NCBI RefSeq assembly: GCF_012927325.1
Contig: NZ_JABBGI010000002.1
Location: 124,001-188,000 of the forward strand
Reading direction: 5' to 3'
DNA length: 64,000 nucleotides
Source: Chryseobacterium antibioticum
GTDB taxonomy: Bacteria > Bacteroidota > Bacteroidia > Flavobacteriales > Weeksellaceae
The stretch's first letter is position 1, and every line of letters begins with the position of its first letter. Positions 8,526 through 16,525 of this stretch are shown piece after piece. Under the pieces are notes generated by a model. That model saw nothing but the letters and a program-made list of their open reading frames with translations, searched no databases and was not told the origin of the DNA. Both the position numbers and the translations under genes were made by a program.

Positions 8526-9107
8526 CTATGAAAATAATATTTTCTTAAATGCTTCAGAAGCCAGATGTACCTGAACTGCCCAGTCGTCTGCGGCATCGCT
8601 TCCGGCATCATCAGAAATATATTTCAGGCATAGAAAAGGAATATTTTCTTTCTTTGCGATCAGGGCAAGCGGATAGGCTTCCATATCTACAATATTGTAA
8701 TCCGTTTCTGAATGATTCATCTCAAAACTGTCGCCGCTGCCACAAATCCCTTCTTCCAGACCGTTCATCTGAAGACCATATTCCAGGACAGGAGGAATTC
8801 CGGATAAAGGGGTTTCATAAAGGCTGAAACCGAGACCTCTCACATCCATGTCTCTTTGAATGAATTTTGTGCAGCAGACCACTTTACCTTTACCAAAGTT
8901 TTTACTTCCTGCAGATCCTAAATTAACGATCAGTTTAGGCTTTCTGAAATGAATTTCTCGGGTAAGTTCTATGGCAGCGTTTACTTTTCCTATTCCTGTT
9001 ACCAATTTATTTTTTCCTTCAAAAGCTTGTCCTGCCTCTGAATCCAAAGCAAAAACAAACAGTGTTTCAGAAACCGGATAATGAGCTTCGGTGTTGATTT
9101 TTATCAT
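8526..9107 (-). CDS. phosphorylase-superfamily nucleosidase (MTA/SAH nucleosidase-like)
   Basis: About 193 residues. NLGSAGS resembles the phosphate/ribose-binding loop of purine nucleoside phosphorylase-fold enzymes, and VDMEAYPLALIAKKENIPFLCLKYISDDAG matches their conserved M-E-A-x-A segment with a C-terminal Asp. The likely role is cleavage of a nucleoside such as methylthioadenosine or adenosylhomocysteine, or futalosine. It is shorter than typical MtnN (about 230). A longer frame to 9200 exists, but the ATG at 9107 begins the conserved region; the extension would be hydrophobic and run into the terminator at 9194-9218. Precise substrate uncertain. Confidence 0.75.
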   Translation of the reverse strand: MIKINTEAHYPVSETLFVFALDSEAGQAFEGKNKLVTGIGKVNAAIELTREIHFRKPKLIVNLGSAGSKNFGKGKVVCCTKFIQRDMDVRGLGFSLYETPLSGIPPVLEYGLQMNGLEEGICGSGDSFEMNHSETDYNIVDMEAYPLALIAKKENIPFLCLKYISDDAGSDAADDWAVQVHLASEAFKKILFS

Positions 9108-9193
9108 TGAACGTAAATATTTAAACAAAAATAAGCATTGAGCAGCTAAAACCGAGCCTCTTTTCTGTTTTTTATTGAACCCTATAACCAATA

Positions 9194-9218
9194 AAAACAC
9201 CTCAGATTGAGGTGTTTT
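9194..9218 (-). terminator. terminator hairpin downstream of the DsbA-like gene
   Basis: Perfect 11-bp stem (9194-9204 with 9208-9218, core CACCTCA/TGAGGTG) with a three-base loop, followed on the minus strand by a T-rich tract. The nearest minus-strand gene upstream is the DsbA-like gene ending at 9499. Confidence 0.75.
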
Positions 9219-9350
9219 ATAATGACTATGCGAATTTATTTTTTATTAAAAAATACTAATGTCGCTAATCTTTTTCACAAACCCCACGAATATTGCTGTC
9301 CTTCAATAGTGACATTAGTGAATCTATTTGTGTTTAGAAAATTAACATAG

Positions 9351-9495
9351 TCAGGAAGTTGGGAGGGGGAAGTTGGAAGTTACTCTTAGTCAATAAAATT
9401 TAATGAAGTAACCTTGAAAATTTAATAAAAATACACTGTAGCTCTGTATTCAAACTTCAATGACTTCCCTCTTCCAGCTTTAAACTTCCTGACAT
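9351..9495. repeat. imperfect inverted repeat of GGAAGTTGGAAG/CTTCCAGC type
   Basis: The 391-base gap after the nucleosidase start holds, besides the hairpin at 9194-9218, a purine-rich arm (CAGGAAGTTGGGAG at about 9351-9364, then GGAAGTTGGAAG) and a complementary pyrimidine-rich arm (CTTCCCTCTTCCAGC and AACTTCCTGA, about 9464-9495). The arms belong to the same family as sequences flanking the palindromes near 19.4 and 30.8 kb. No gene is visible in the gap. Confidence 0.45.
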
Positions 9496-9498
9496 GAT

Positions 9499-10200
9499 TT
9501 AAACACTGCATCCATCAGTATCACAAGAAGCTCCTCCCCCTTTAGAAAGGTCTTCAAACGGGCTTACCGTTTCTTTATAAGTCTGCTGAAGAGCATCTGC
9601 AAAAACTTCAGCCGGCTGTGCTCCCGATACGGCATACTTTCCGTTCAAAACAAAGAAAGGAACGCTGGAAATTCCATTGTTTTTTGCCTCCTGAATATCC
9701 TGATTGATTTCATAATCAAACTGATCCGATGTTAAAGCCTGTCTGGCTTCATCCTTATCCATCCCTGAATTTTCAGCAATAGCAACAAGTTCATCAATAT
9801 CTCCTACATTTTTTCCGTCGATAAAATGAGCTTTAAAAAGGGTTTCTTCCATTTCATTTGCCTTCCCGTATTTTTTGGCAAGATGAAGAAGTTTGTGTGC
9901 GGAAAAAGTATTGATGATCAACGCTTTTTCAAAATTAAAATCGATGCCGGCTCCTTTTCCCATCTGGGCCACCTGACCAATCATCTGAGAGGCCTGATCT
10001 GCCGGAAAACCTTTTTTCTCTTTAAAATATTCAATCGTATTCTGAGGTTGTGTAGCATCTAAAGTTGGATCTAACTGGAAGCTCTTCCATTCTACTTCTA
10101 TTTCGTTTTTAAACGACAGTTTTTCAAGAGCCTGTTCAAAATTATTCTTTCCGATATAGCAGAACGGACACATAACATCCGACCAAATTTCTATTTTCAT
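9499..10200 (-). CDS. DsbA-family oxidoreductase, FrnE-like (cytoplasmic)
   Basis: 233-residue thioredoxin-fold protein with an N-terminal CPFC active site (WSDVMCPFCYIGK, residues 8-20) and an inserted helical domain, the layout of FrnE and 2-hydroxychromene-2-carboxylate isomerase-like proteins. The C-terminal cis-Pro region reads SSVPFFVLNGKYAVSGAQP. No signal peptide, so it acts in the cytoplasm. The tail CDTDGCSV carries two further Cys, as in FrnE homologues. The gene has its own promoter overlapped by a perfect palindrome (10238-10279), suggesting repressor control, perhaps redox- or drug-responsive. Confidence 0.9.
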   Translation of the reverse strand: MKIEIWSDVMCPFCYIGKNNFEQALEKLSFKNEIEVEWKSFQLDPTLDATQPQNTIEYFKEKKGFPADQASQMIGQVAQMGKGAGIDFNFEKALIINTFSAHKLLHLAKKYGKANEMEETLFKAHFIDGKNVGDIDELVAIAENSGMDKDEARQALTSDQFDYEINQDIQEAKNNGISSVPFFVLNGKYAVSGAQPAEVFADALQQTYKETVSPFEDLSKGGGASCDTDGCSV

Positions 10201-10237
10201 TTTTTATTTGTTTTAATTTCTGAATGATTTGAAACAT

Positions 10238-10279
10238 CAAAATTAATACATTTTACTCAATGTAACAAAATTTGTTACA
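10238..10279 (-). promoter_or_regulatory. promoter of the DsbA-like gene overlapped by a perfect palindrome
   Basis: On the minus strand, TTTG (10269-10266), a 20-base spacer and TAATTTTG (10245-10238) form a good -33/-7 pair 38 bases before the ATG at 10200. The -33 element lies inside TGTAACAAAATTTGTTACA (10261-10279), two perfect 9-bp arms around one base. A repressor bound there would block RNA polymerase. Confidence 0.65.
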
Positions 10280-10284
10280 ATATG

Positions 10285-11457
10285 TTAGGAACAGGGAATA
10301 ATAGCCTCCTTCTTTTCAGTTCTTTTTTCTAAAATACTCCTCAGAATGATCATCAAAAAGGCCAGAACACCAAATATAAGACCTATCCAGGGATTGTAAG
10401 ACGCCCCTTTGGCCACGATCATCCATCCTCCTAATGTCGTTCCCAGAGTTACTCCCAAATTCCCAAAAGAGGTAGCCAGACTGTTGGCAAATTCAAGAGA
10501 ATCCGGGACAGAAGAGATCATATAGGTAGATGCATTCTGGAAACTGGGAGAGTAAAGGAACCCCCAAACAGCTATGCTAATGATATTGGCAGGCAGACTA
10601 TCCCCAGAAAAATACAGTAAAAAAGGCACAATTAAAGTCCCGGAAAGAAATAAAGCCGTTGTCTTAGGTACATTCCAGCTCAGCATTTTCCCTGCGATCC
10701 AATTGGCAAAAACACCTATAATTCCAAATAGAAAAAGCATATAGCTTACCATAGTTCCGTCCATTCCTTTTGCCTTATTCAGATAGTCTGCAAAATAACT
10801 GTAAGTAGAGAACCAGGCCGTTATCATAAAAAAGTTCATAGCTGTACTGATGATGAAGGTAGGCTGACTTAAAATTATAAGCTGGCTTTTGTAAGATTTC
10901 TTTTCTTTAACAGGCATCGGTGGAAGCAAAAAATAGATAACGGCCAGAGCAATTGTACTCACTGCCCCCTGAACGATAAAAGAAGATTCCCATATCCATA
11001 CACTGGCCAGCCATGTCGCAAAAGGAACCGTAGTCACCATGGCAAGGGCAACCCCGATAAAAACGATTCCCATCAGCTTGTTGGCCTGTTTTTTATCTGC
11101 TCCCGATACTGCAACAGATAAAGCTGTCGCAATATAGACCGGTTGCAAAAACGCAGGAAGAATTCTCACCAGCATCAGAAGCCAAAACGGGGGTGACATT
11201 GCAGAAATAACAGCCGTAAAGAGGAATATGGCAATGGCTGTTAACATCACTTTTTTCCTATCAAATCCTGACATAAGTAAAGTCATAAAAGGACCGGTTA
11301 AAGCAATGATCAATGCAAAAGCGCTAAGCAGCCAGCCAGCTTTGTCTATGCCAATCTTATAATGTTCTGCAATCTGCGGGAGAATTCCAATCACTCCGAA
11401 TTCTGTGGTAATAACCGCAATGAATCCCAGACATCCGATGTATGCGTATTTTTTCAT
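10285..11457 (-). CDS. MFS drug/metabolite efflux transporter
   Basis: 390 residues, about 12 hydrophobic helices. The first helix carries GFIAVITTEFGVIGILPQIAEHYKI, the signature of DHA1-type proton-coupled exporters of the YdhP/AraJ type. It begins two bases after the upstream alpha/beta hydrolase stop, so the two form one transcript read away from the HxlR regulator. Probably exports a toxic small molecule processed or released by the hydrolase; this link is inference. Confidence 0.87.
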   Translation of the reverse strand: MKKYAYIGCLGFIAVITTEFGVIGILPQIAEHYKIGIDKAGWLLSAFALIIALTGPFMTLLMSGFDRKKVMLTAIAIFLFTAVISAMSPPFWLLMLVRILPAFLQPVYIATALSVAVSGADKKQANKLMGIVFIGVALAMVTTVPFATWLASVWIWESSFIVQGAVSTIALAVIYFLLPPMPVKEKKSYKSQLIILSQPTFIISTAMNFFMITAWFSTYSYFADYLNKAKGMDGTMVSYMLFLFGIIGVFANWIAGKMLSWNVPKTTALFLSGTLIVPFLLYFSGDSLPANIISIAVWGFLYSPSFQNASTYMISSVPDSLEFANSLATSFGNLGVTLGTTLGGWMIVAKGASYNPWIGLIFGVLAFLMIILRSILEKRTEKKEAIIPCS

Positions 11458-11459
11458 CC

Positions 11460-12395
11460 TTATTTTTCAGCAGTTTTAAGATATTGATTCGCAAATGCCG
11501 CCATTTCATCGGTCGCCTTTTGTACTTCATTCAGTGTTTCTCCCATATGCATAAATCCATGAACCATATCTTTATAAAAACTGGTTTGCACGGAAACCCC
11601 TGCTTCTTTCATCTGCTGTGTCAGCAATTCTCCTTCATCCCTTAAAGCATCATGCTCTGCAATAAGAACCAATGTAGGTGGCGTACTTTTAAAATCTTTT
11701 ATCAAGATCGGAACAGCTAACGGATCCGGCTTGCTTTCACCTTCAGGATGATACCATTTCCAGGCTTGAATACCGCCATCTTTGTTTAAAACAGGGCCGG
11801 TTTCATACATCTCCCACGATTTTGTATTGAGTTGATTATCCGCTGCCGGGTAGATCAATATCTGAAATTTCAGGAGCTCTCCTACCTGAGTTGAAACGCT
11901 GGTCGCAAGGGCTCCTCCGGCACTATCGCCTATAATCCCGATCTGATCTCTGTCAATTCCAAGATTTTCAGCATGTTCACTGGCCCATTTTACAATGTCA
12001 ATACAGTCGTTTAAACCTGCTGGAAAAGGATGTTCAGGAGCCAGTCTGTAGTCTGGAAAAATCACGGCTGATCCTGTTTTATTTGCTAATTTCCGTACCA
12101 CGGCATCATGGGTTTCAAAGCCTCCTGCAATAAACCATCCACCATGGATATAAATAATGGCTGATGATTTTTGAACATCTTTTCCTTTCGGACGATAGAT
12201 ACGGACCGGAATCTGGTGGCCTCCCATAGACACATTCAGTTCTTCTATCATCGCAACAGATTCTTTTTTTCCGCTGAGCTGAAGCGACATCGTTTCAAGA
12301 TATTTCCGGGTATCATCCAATGGATTCTGTACATTGAATGACTGTATTTTTTCTAAATGACTTACGATCTGGGTTATTGAGGATGTTAATTCCAT
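11460..12395 (-). CDS. alpha/beta hydrolase of the hormone-sensitive-lipase family
   Basis: 311-residue cytoplasmic esterase. HGGWFIAGG (about 84-92) is the HGGG-like oxyanion hole of the HSL/family IV group, GDSAGG (about 156-161) is the nucleophile elbow, and Asp and His candidates lie in EHDALRDEG and DMVHGFMHM. No signal peptide. First gene of an operon with the MFS pump, divergent from an HxlR-type regulator across a promoter region with a 10-bp palindrome. Confidence 0.9.
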   Translation of the reverse strand: MELTSSITQIVSHLEKIQSFNVQNPLDDTRKYLETMSLQLSGKKESVAMIEELNVSMGGHQIPVRIYRPKGKDVQKSSAIIYIHGGWFIAGGFETHDAVVRKLANKTGSAVIFPDYRLAPEHPFPAGLNDCIDIVKWASEHAENLGIDRDQIGIIGDSAGGALATSVSTQVGELLKFQILIYPAADNQLNTKSWEMYETGPVLNKDGGIQAWKWYHPEGESKPDPLAVPILIKDFKSTPPTLVLIAEHDALRDEGELLTQQMKEAGVSVQTSFYKDMVHGFMHMGETLNEVQKATDEMAAFANQYLKTAEK

Positions 12396-12482
12396 TATTT
12401 TTTAATTTTTCCTGTTAATATTATTTTTACAGGGAACCTAAGCGCTATTGTTCCCAAACTGTTTATTTTCAGTTTCTGAGGA

Positions 12483-12522
12483 CAAAATTAAATTTCAAAC
12501 CTTACATTTGCACTGTATACAG
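12483..12522. promoter_or_regulatory. overlapping divergent promoters with palindrome, HxlR / hydrolase operon
   Basis: TAATTTTG is read leftwards at 12490-12483 towards the hydrolase operon, and TACATTTG rightwards at 12503-12510 towards the HxlR gene. Three bases on is the perfect palindrome CTGTATACAG (12513-12522). HxlR-family dimers bind short dyads of this kind, so this is a candidate operator controlling both directions. Confidence 0.6.
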
Positions 12523-12554
12523 CGAATTGTATGGTACTAACAAATTTGTAAGCT

Positions 12555-12947
12555 ATGGGGAAAATAAAGGAAAATTCGACGAATAACATCAATAAAAAGT
12601 ACATACAGGAATGCGATCTGTCTTATGCCGTTTGTAAAATCGGAGGAAGATGGAAACTTCTGATTTTAAATAGACTGAAGGACGGAAAACTGCGTTTCAG
12701 TGAAGTTCGCGACCGGATCTGTGGAATCACTGAAAGAATGCTTACTCTACAGCTGAGAGAGCTAGAAAAAGAAGGACTGGTAAAAAGAACCGTTCATGCT
12801 GAAGTTCCGCCAAGAGTAGACTACGAACTTACGAATATAGCCCGAGAGCTGATCCCGATATGGGAAGAGCTGGAAAAATGGGGAAATAAGCATAGGGACT
12901 TGGTTCAGGCCAATAGTATTGAGGAGGAAATTAAGGCTAAGGCTTAG
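12555..12947 (+). CDS. HxlR-family winged-helix regulator
   Basis: 130-residue HxlR protein. The family signature begins at CDLSYAVCKIGGRWKLLIL (about 19-37), and the recognition-helix region is ITERMLTLQLRELEKEGLVKR, followed by the wing VPPRVDYELT. Two Cys (19 and 26) lie in the N-terminal helix, a place where family members such as HypR sense electrophiles or disulphide stress. It is divergent from the hydrolase-MFS operon, the usual arrangement for the target of such a regulator. Confidence 0.92.
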   Translation: MGKIKENSTNNINKKYIQECDLSYAVCKIGGRWKLLILNRLKDGKLRFSEVRDRICGITERMLTLQLRELEKEGLVKRTVHAEVPPRVDYELTNIARELIPIWEELEKWGNKHRDLVQANSIEEEIKAKA

Positions 12948-12966
12948 ATTAAGATAAATGATAAAA

Positions 12967-14163
12967 TTAAGGTTGGGATTGAGATGCATTCACTTTGTTG
13001 CAGAACAATACGTGAGCTATGATCGCCAGCAGACCGAAAGATGCTCCTACAAAACATACTCCAGACCATTGTGCATACTGCCAGGCCATAGAAGCCAGCC
13101 ACGTTCCGAGTGATCCACCGATGAAATAAGACACCATATAAACGGTGTTCAATCTGTTAACAGCATTGGATTTAATTAAGAAATAATTGGTCTGGTTCAT
13201 GATGTGACTCGACTGTACCCCAAGGTCAACAAGGATAACACCAATGATCAGTCCCCAATAAGTTTCCCCGGCAAAATAGGTAAAAACCCAGCTTCCCACC
13301 ACAATAAAAAGTGAATACAGGATAATTCTGTTGATATCCAGGTATTTCTGAAGTTTTCCCACTTTTGCTGCGGCCAAAGCTCCTACAGCTCCCGCCAATC
13401 CAAAGCTTCCGACTACGGAAGAACCTGCACTGAACGGTGGTTTTTCCATATGAAAGACCAAGGTAGTGAATAATGCACACATGGATCCGAATGCCATCGC
13501 CCCACGAAATGAAGCCAGCTGTAATATCGGCTGTGTTTTAGCCAAATGTGCCACGGAACGCATCAGCTCTTTGTAGGTTCCTTTGAAATTAGGCTGCATT
13601 TCAGGTAGCATTTTGTAAACGGCAATCCAAACCAGAATCATTAGTCCGGCAGCAATTCCGAACATCGCTCTCCAGCCCCAGACGTCTCCAACAATTCCCC
13701 CTATAAATCTGGATAAAAGAATTCCTAATAACAATCCTGACATTACTGTTCCGATATTGGAGGATTTTTCTTTATCAGAGGACAATTCAGCAGCAATAGG
13801 GATAAATAATTGAGGAATTACAGATGTTGCGCCAATTAACAAACTTGCTGCATAGAGCATCCACAGTTGGGTCGCGAACGTCATCCATAATAATGAACCG
13901 AAAACTAAAAAAAGATCAATCAGGATGAGTTTTTTACGGAAAAACTTATCTCCCAACGGAACAATTAATAATAATCCAACAGCATATCCAACCTGGGTAA
14001 GCACAGAGATTTTACTTGCTGCACTTTCAGAAACTTTAAGATCATCGGAAATAAGTGCCAGTAAAGGCTGGTTATAATAATTGTTGGCCACTACAAGTCC
14101 TGAAATAATGGCCATCAGCCAGATAACTATTCTTGAAATACTGTTCGTAGAGCTCCCCTGCAT
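12967..14163 (-). CDS. MFS transporter
   Basis: 398 residues, 12 predicted helices. GLVVANNYYNQPLLALISDDLKVSESAASKISVLTQVGYAVGLLLIVPLGD is typical of a DHA1-like MFS group of unknown substrate. I take the ATG at 14163: the possible TTG at 14187 lies inside the -7 element (TACATTTG, 14192-14185). Monocistronic; it ends 19 bases beyond the convergent HxlR gene. Confidence 0.88.
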   Translation of the reverse strand: MQGSSTNSISRIVIWLMAIISGLVVANNYYNQPLLALISDDLKVSESAASKISVLTQVGYAVGLLLIVPLGDKFFRKKLILIDLFLVFGSLLWMTFATQLWMLYAASLLIGATSVIPQLFIPIAAELSSDKEKSSNIGTVMSGLLLGILLSRFIGGIVGDVWGWRAMFGIAAGLMILVWIAVYKMLPEMQPNFKGTYKELMRSVAHLAKTQPILQLASFRGAMAFGSMCALFTTLVFHMEKPPFSAGSSVVGSFGLAGAVGALAAAKVGKLQKYLDINRIILYSLFIVVGSWVFTYFAGETYWGLIIGVILVDLGVQSSHIMNQTNYFLIKSNAVNRLNTVYMVSYFIGGSLGTWLASMAWQYAQWSGVCFVGASFGLLAIIAHVLFCNKVNASQSQP

Positions 14164-14184
14164 AGTTGAATTAAAATTTGATTT

Positions 14185-14192
14185 CAAATGTA
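14185..14192 (-). promoter_or_regulatory. -7 element of the MFS gene
   Basis: TACATTTG on the minus strand, 21 bases before the ATG at 14163. No clear -33 element. It excludes the upstream TTG start. Confidence 0.55.
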
Positions 14193-14311
14193 AGAATAGA
14201 ATTTATGAATAAGGTGTATTTCAGATTGTTAATGATGAATGATCTTATTCATACATTCAATCGAAAATATCCTCTTTTTTAAGAAGTGCAAAGGTACTCA
14301 AATTTCATAAA

Positions 14312-14341
14312 AAAAGAGGCCGTCGGTAAACGGTCTCTTTT
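14312..14341. terminator. orphan terminator hairpin between divergent genes
   Basis: A 12-bp stem (14312-14323 with 14330-14341, one G-U pair) with a six-base loop is followed on the minus strand by seven or eight T and on the plus strand by four T. It lies in the 445-base gap between the MFS gene (leftward) and the Nudix-type regulator (rightward), where no known transcript should end. The rest of the gap is AT-rich without an ORF. It may end an unannotated small transcript. Confidence 0.6.
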
Positions 14342-14608
14342 AATCAACTATGGCATTTAATCTTAAAAATAATTTATAAATCTGTAAATTGGAAGATGAT
14401 TTTTCACTAATAATGGCTTTACATTGCATAGAGCCTATCTTTTTGTGTCTATCTTTAACGGAATAACTGCTGTTAATATTTTATGACAATTCTTTTTTAT
14501 TTCAATCTTTTAAGCAGAATCATTCTAAATGCCTTTATATAAAGGATTTTTGGTGGTATTTCATTTTTTTTTAGCACATTTGTACTAATCACATTTCACA
14601 CTAGTTCC

Positions 14609-15358
14609 ATGGATTCTAAACAACAGCTTTTACAGCAGTCAATCGCGGCAAAAGAGATATTTCTGCCTCATATTTCAGCAGATCCGGTTATTTTTGGATT
14701 TGAACACAATGAGCTTAAAGTTCTTCTTCTCAAAACTAATTACAGACAAAAATGGCTGCTTCCGGGTGGTTACGTAAGAAAAGATGAGGATTTGGATGAA
14801 GCCGTAAAAAGAATTCTCAAAGAAAGATCAGGAATCACGGATATTTATCTCGAGGAATTTGGGGTATTCGGAAAGAAAAACAGAAGTGAATTTCATTTTG
14901 AAGATTTTGATGAAACGCTTTTTCAGAAACAACGCTTTGTTACTGTGGGCTATTACGCATTATACAGTCCGTCAAGATTTCATCTGATCCCTGATGAATT
15001 TAGTGAAACCTGCGAATGGGTCTTTTTAAGCAAGCTGCCCCAAATCGAATTTGGGATGGACCATTATGAGATTATTCAGAAAGCTCTGTTTACCCTGAGA
15101 CAGAAAATATCTACAAAACCTATAGGAAGAAATCTGCTTCCGGAAAAATTTACTCTTCCGGAACTGCAGAAATTATATGAAGCTGTTTTAGGAAAAGAAC
15201 TGAATCGTGGAAATTTTTACAGAAAGATAAAGAATCTGGGCATCCTGAAAAAGCTTGAAGAACAAAGACGTGGCGGCGCTCACAAAGCTCCCGACCTCTA
15301 CTCTTTTGATGAAGAAAATTATATCAAAGCGATGAAAAATGGTATGAACAGCTGGTAA
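14609..15358 (+). CDS. Nudix-domain transcriptional regulator (NrtR/AraR-like)
   Basis: 249 residues: an N-terminal Nudix fold (about 25-150) and a C-terminal winged helix (about 170-245, LNRGNFYRKIKNLGILKKLEEQRRGGAHKAPDLYSFD). The Nudix box is degenerate: GYVRKDE is kept, but the catalytic REUXEE is RILKER, losing two metal-binding Glu. This is the pattern of NrtR-type regulators, in which the Nudix domain senses a ligand (ADP-ribose; arabinose in the Bacteroides AraR). No sugar or NAD genes are adjacent, so the regulon is unclear; the metallo-hydrolase downstream is a candidate. Confidence 0.88.
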   Translation: MDSKQQLLQQSIAAKEIFLPHISADPVIFGFEHNELKVLLLKTNYRQKWLLPGGYVRKDEDLDEAVKRILKERSGITDIYLEEFGVFGKKNRSEFHFEDFDETLFQKQRFVTVGYYALYSPSRFHLIPDEFSETCEWVFLSKLPQIEFGMDHYEIIQKALFTLRQKISTKPIGRNLLPEKFTLPELQKLYEAVLGKELNRGNFYRKIKNLGILKKLEEQRRGGAHKAPDLYSFDEENYIKAMKNGMNSW

Positions 15359-15433
15359 TCTGATCGTTTTTTCCAATATGTTCTATTGAAAAAAAGGTTT
15401 TCAGGTTTTAGAAATATTAGAGAAATTTGCAGA

Positions 15434-16165
15434 ATGAAAATTATTCCGCTTAAAGAAGGCAATTTCTCCGCCAGCAGAACAAAAGACTTCACTCTGCTGA
15501 CTCATGAAAACTTTGATACAATCAAAGGAATCAAAATGTCTGTGCAGCCATTTCTTATCATGACAGAAAATGATTATATTCTTCTTGATGCAGGGATAGG
15601 ATGGAAAAATGCTGAAGGAAAGACTGTTGTTTCTGAACTGTTGGAAAGAGAAAATATCCGGCCAGAACACATTACAAAGCTCTTACTTTCGCATCTTCAC
15701 AAAGATCATATTGACGGCAGTATACAAAAGACTGACCATGGTTTTATACCCACATTTCCGAACGCAGAAATTTATATCCAGAAACGTGAACTGGCTTTCG
15801 CTATGGAAAATAAAGTAAATCCTTCTTTTGATGTTGACACTTTGGAAAAACTGATTAGTCTTCCGAATATTGTATGGATGGATGAAGATCAGGGAAAGAT
15901 TACTGACGAGATCTCTTTTGAAGTCGTAGGCGGACATACCCCTTTTATGCAGGTATTCTGGATCAGAGAGAATGATGAGACTGTTTTTTACGGTGCGGAT
16001 GACCTTCCCCAGGCATCTTATCTGAAATACCATCTGGCTTATAAAAGTGATTTCGATGGCAGAAAAGCAATGGAACTAAGACTGGAGTGGCAAAAAAAAG
16101 CTGCTGAAGAACAATGGAAAATACTGCTTTATCATGATCTGGACAAAGCAGTAATTCAAATATAA
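15434..16165 (+). CDS. MBL-fold metallo-hydrolase
   Basis: 243 residues. HLHKDHIDGS (about 88-97) is the HxHxDH zinc motif of the metallo-beta-lactamase fold; GGHTPFMQVFWI supplies a later His and YGADDLP a bridging Asp, with a C-terminal His in YHDLD. The group resembles quorum-quenching lactonase-like and other small MBL hydrolases; substrate unknown. An in-frame TTG at 15386 would add a basic leader, but the ATG at 15434 begins MKIIPLKEGNFS, a natural first strand. It lies 75 bases after the Nudix-type regulator, same strand. Confidence 0.82.
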   Translation: MKIIPLKEGNFSASRTKDFTLLTHENFDTIKGIKMSVQPFLIMTENDYILLDAGIGWKNAEGKTVVSELLERENIRPEHITKLLLSHLHKDHIDGSIQKTDHGFIPTFPNAEIYIQKRELAFAMENKVNPSFDVDTLEKLISLPNIVWMDEDQGKITDEISFEVVGGHTPFMQVFWIRENDETVFYGADDLPQASYLKYHLAYKSDFDGRKAMELRLEWQKKAAEEQWKILLYHDLDKAVIQI

Positions 16166-16183
16166 ATCTGATGTGAACTTGGT

Positions 16184-16525
16184 TTAAAGATCATTAAACC
16201 ATTTATAAATATCCAATTCAGAAGGGATATTGAGTTTTTTCCGAATTCTGTTTTTTCTGTTCTGAATGGCTTTGGGGGTCACAAAAGTGTAGGTCGCAAT
16301 TTCCTTGGTGGTAAAGTTGAGTTTTAGGTAAATGCAGAAAATCAGTTCAGAATTTTTGAGATTGGGGTGTACCTTTGTAATCTTATCAAAAAAATCCGGA
16401 TATACAAGTCTGAATTTATTCAGCAGACGTGGTGAATTTTCTTTGGCCAATGCCATGATTTCGTCCTGCACTAAAATCTTTTGATTCAAATCTTCTAAAT
16501 TAGATTGCGGTTTTTCGTTTTTCAT
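16184..16525 (-). CDS. small LuxR/GerE-like helix-turn-helix protein
   Basis: 113 residues. The second half (HPNLKNSELIFCIYLKLNFTTKEIATYTFVTPKAIQNRKNRIRKKLNI) is a GerE-type helix-turn-helix like the output domain at the end of Bacteroidota TPR-LuxR regulators; the N-terminal 40 residues are helical. No TPR or sensor domain precedes it, so it is either a stand-alone DNA-binding protein or the remnant of a longer regulator. Ends convergent with the MBL hydrolase gene, 18 bases apart. Confidence 0.7.
   Translation of the reverse strand: MKNEKPQSNLEDLNQKILVQDEIMALAKENSPRLLNKFRLVYPDFFDKITKVHPNLKNSELIFCIYLKLNFTTKEIATYTFVTPKAIQNRKNRIRKKLNIPSELDIYKWFNDL

Noticed and set aside
12762..12989. 75-codon minus-strand frame across the HxlR gene end
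   Set aside because: Low-complexity (Asn/Leu-rich) and antisense to a well-defined HxlR gene.
16180..16201. TGGTTTAA/TTAAACCA hairpin between the MBL and HTH genes as terminator
   Set aside because: It overlaps the stop region of the HTH gene and has no T-run; too weak to call.
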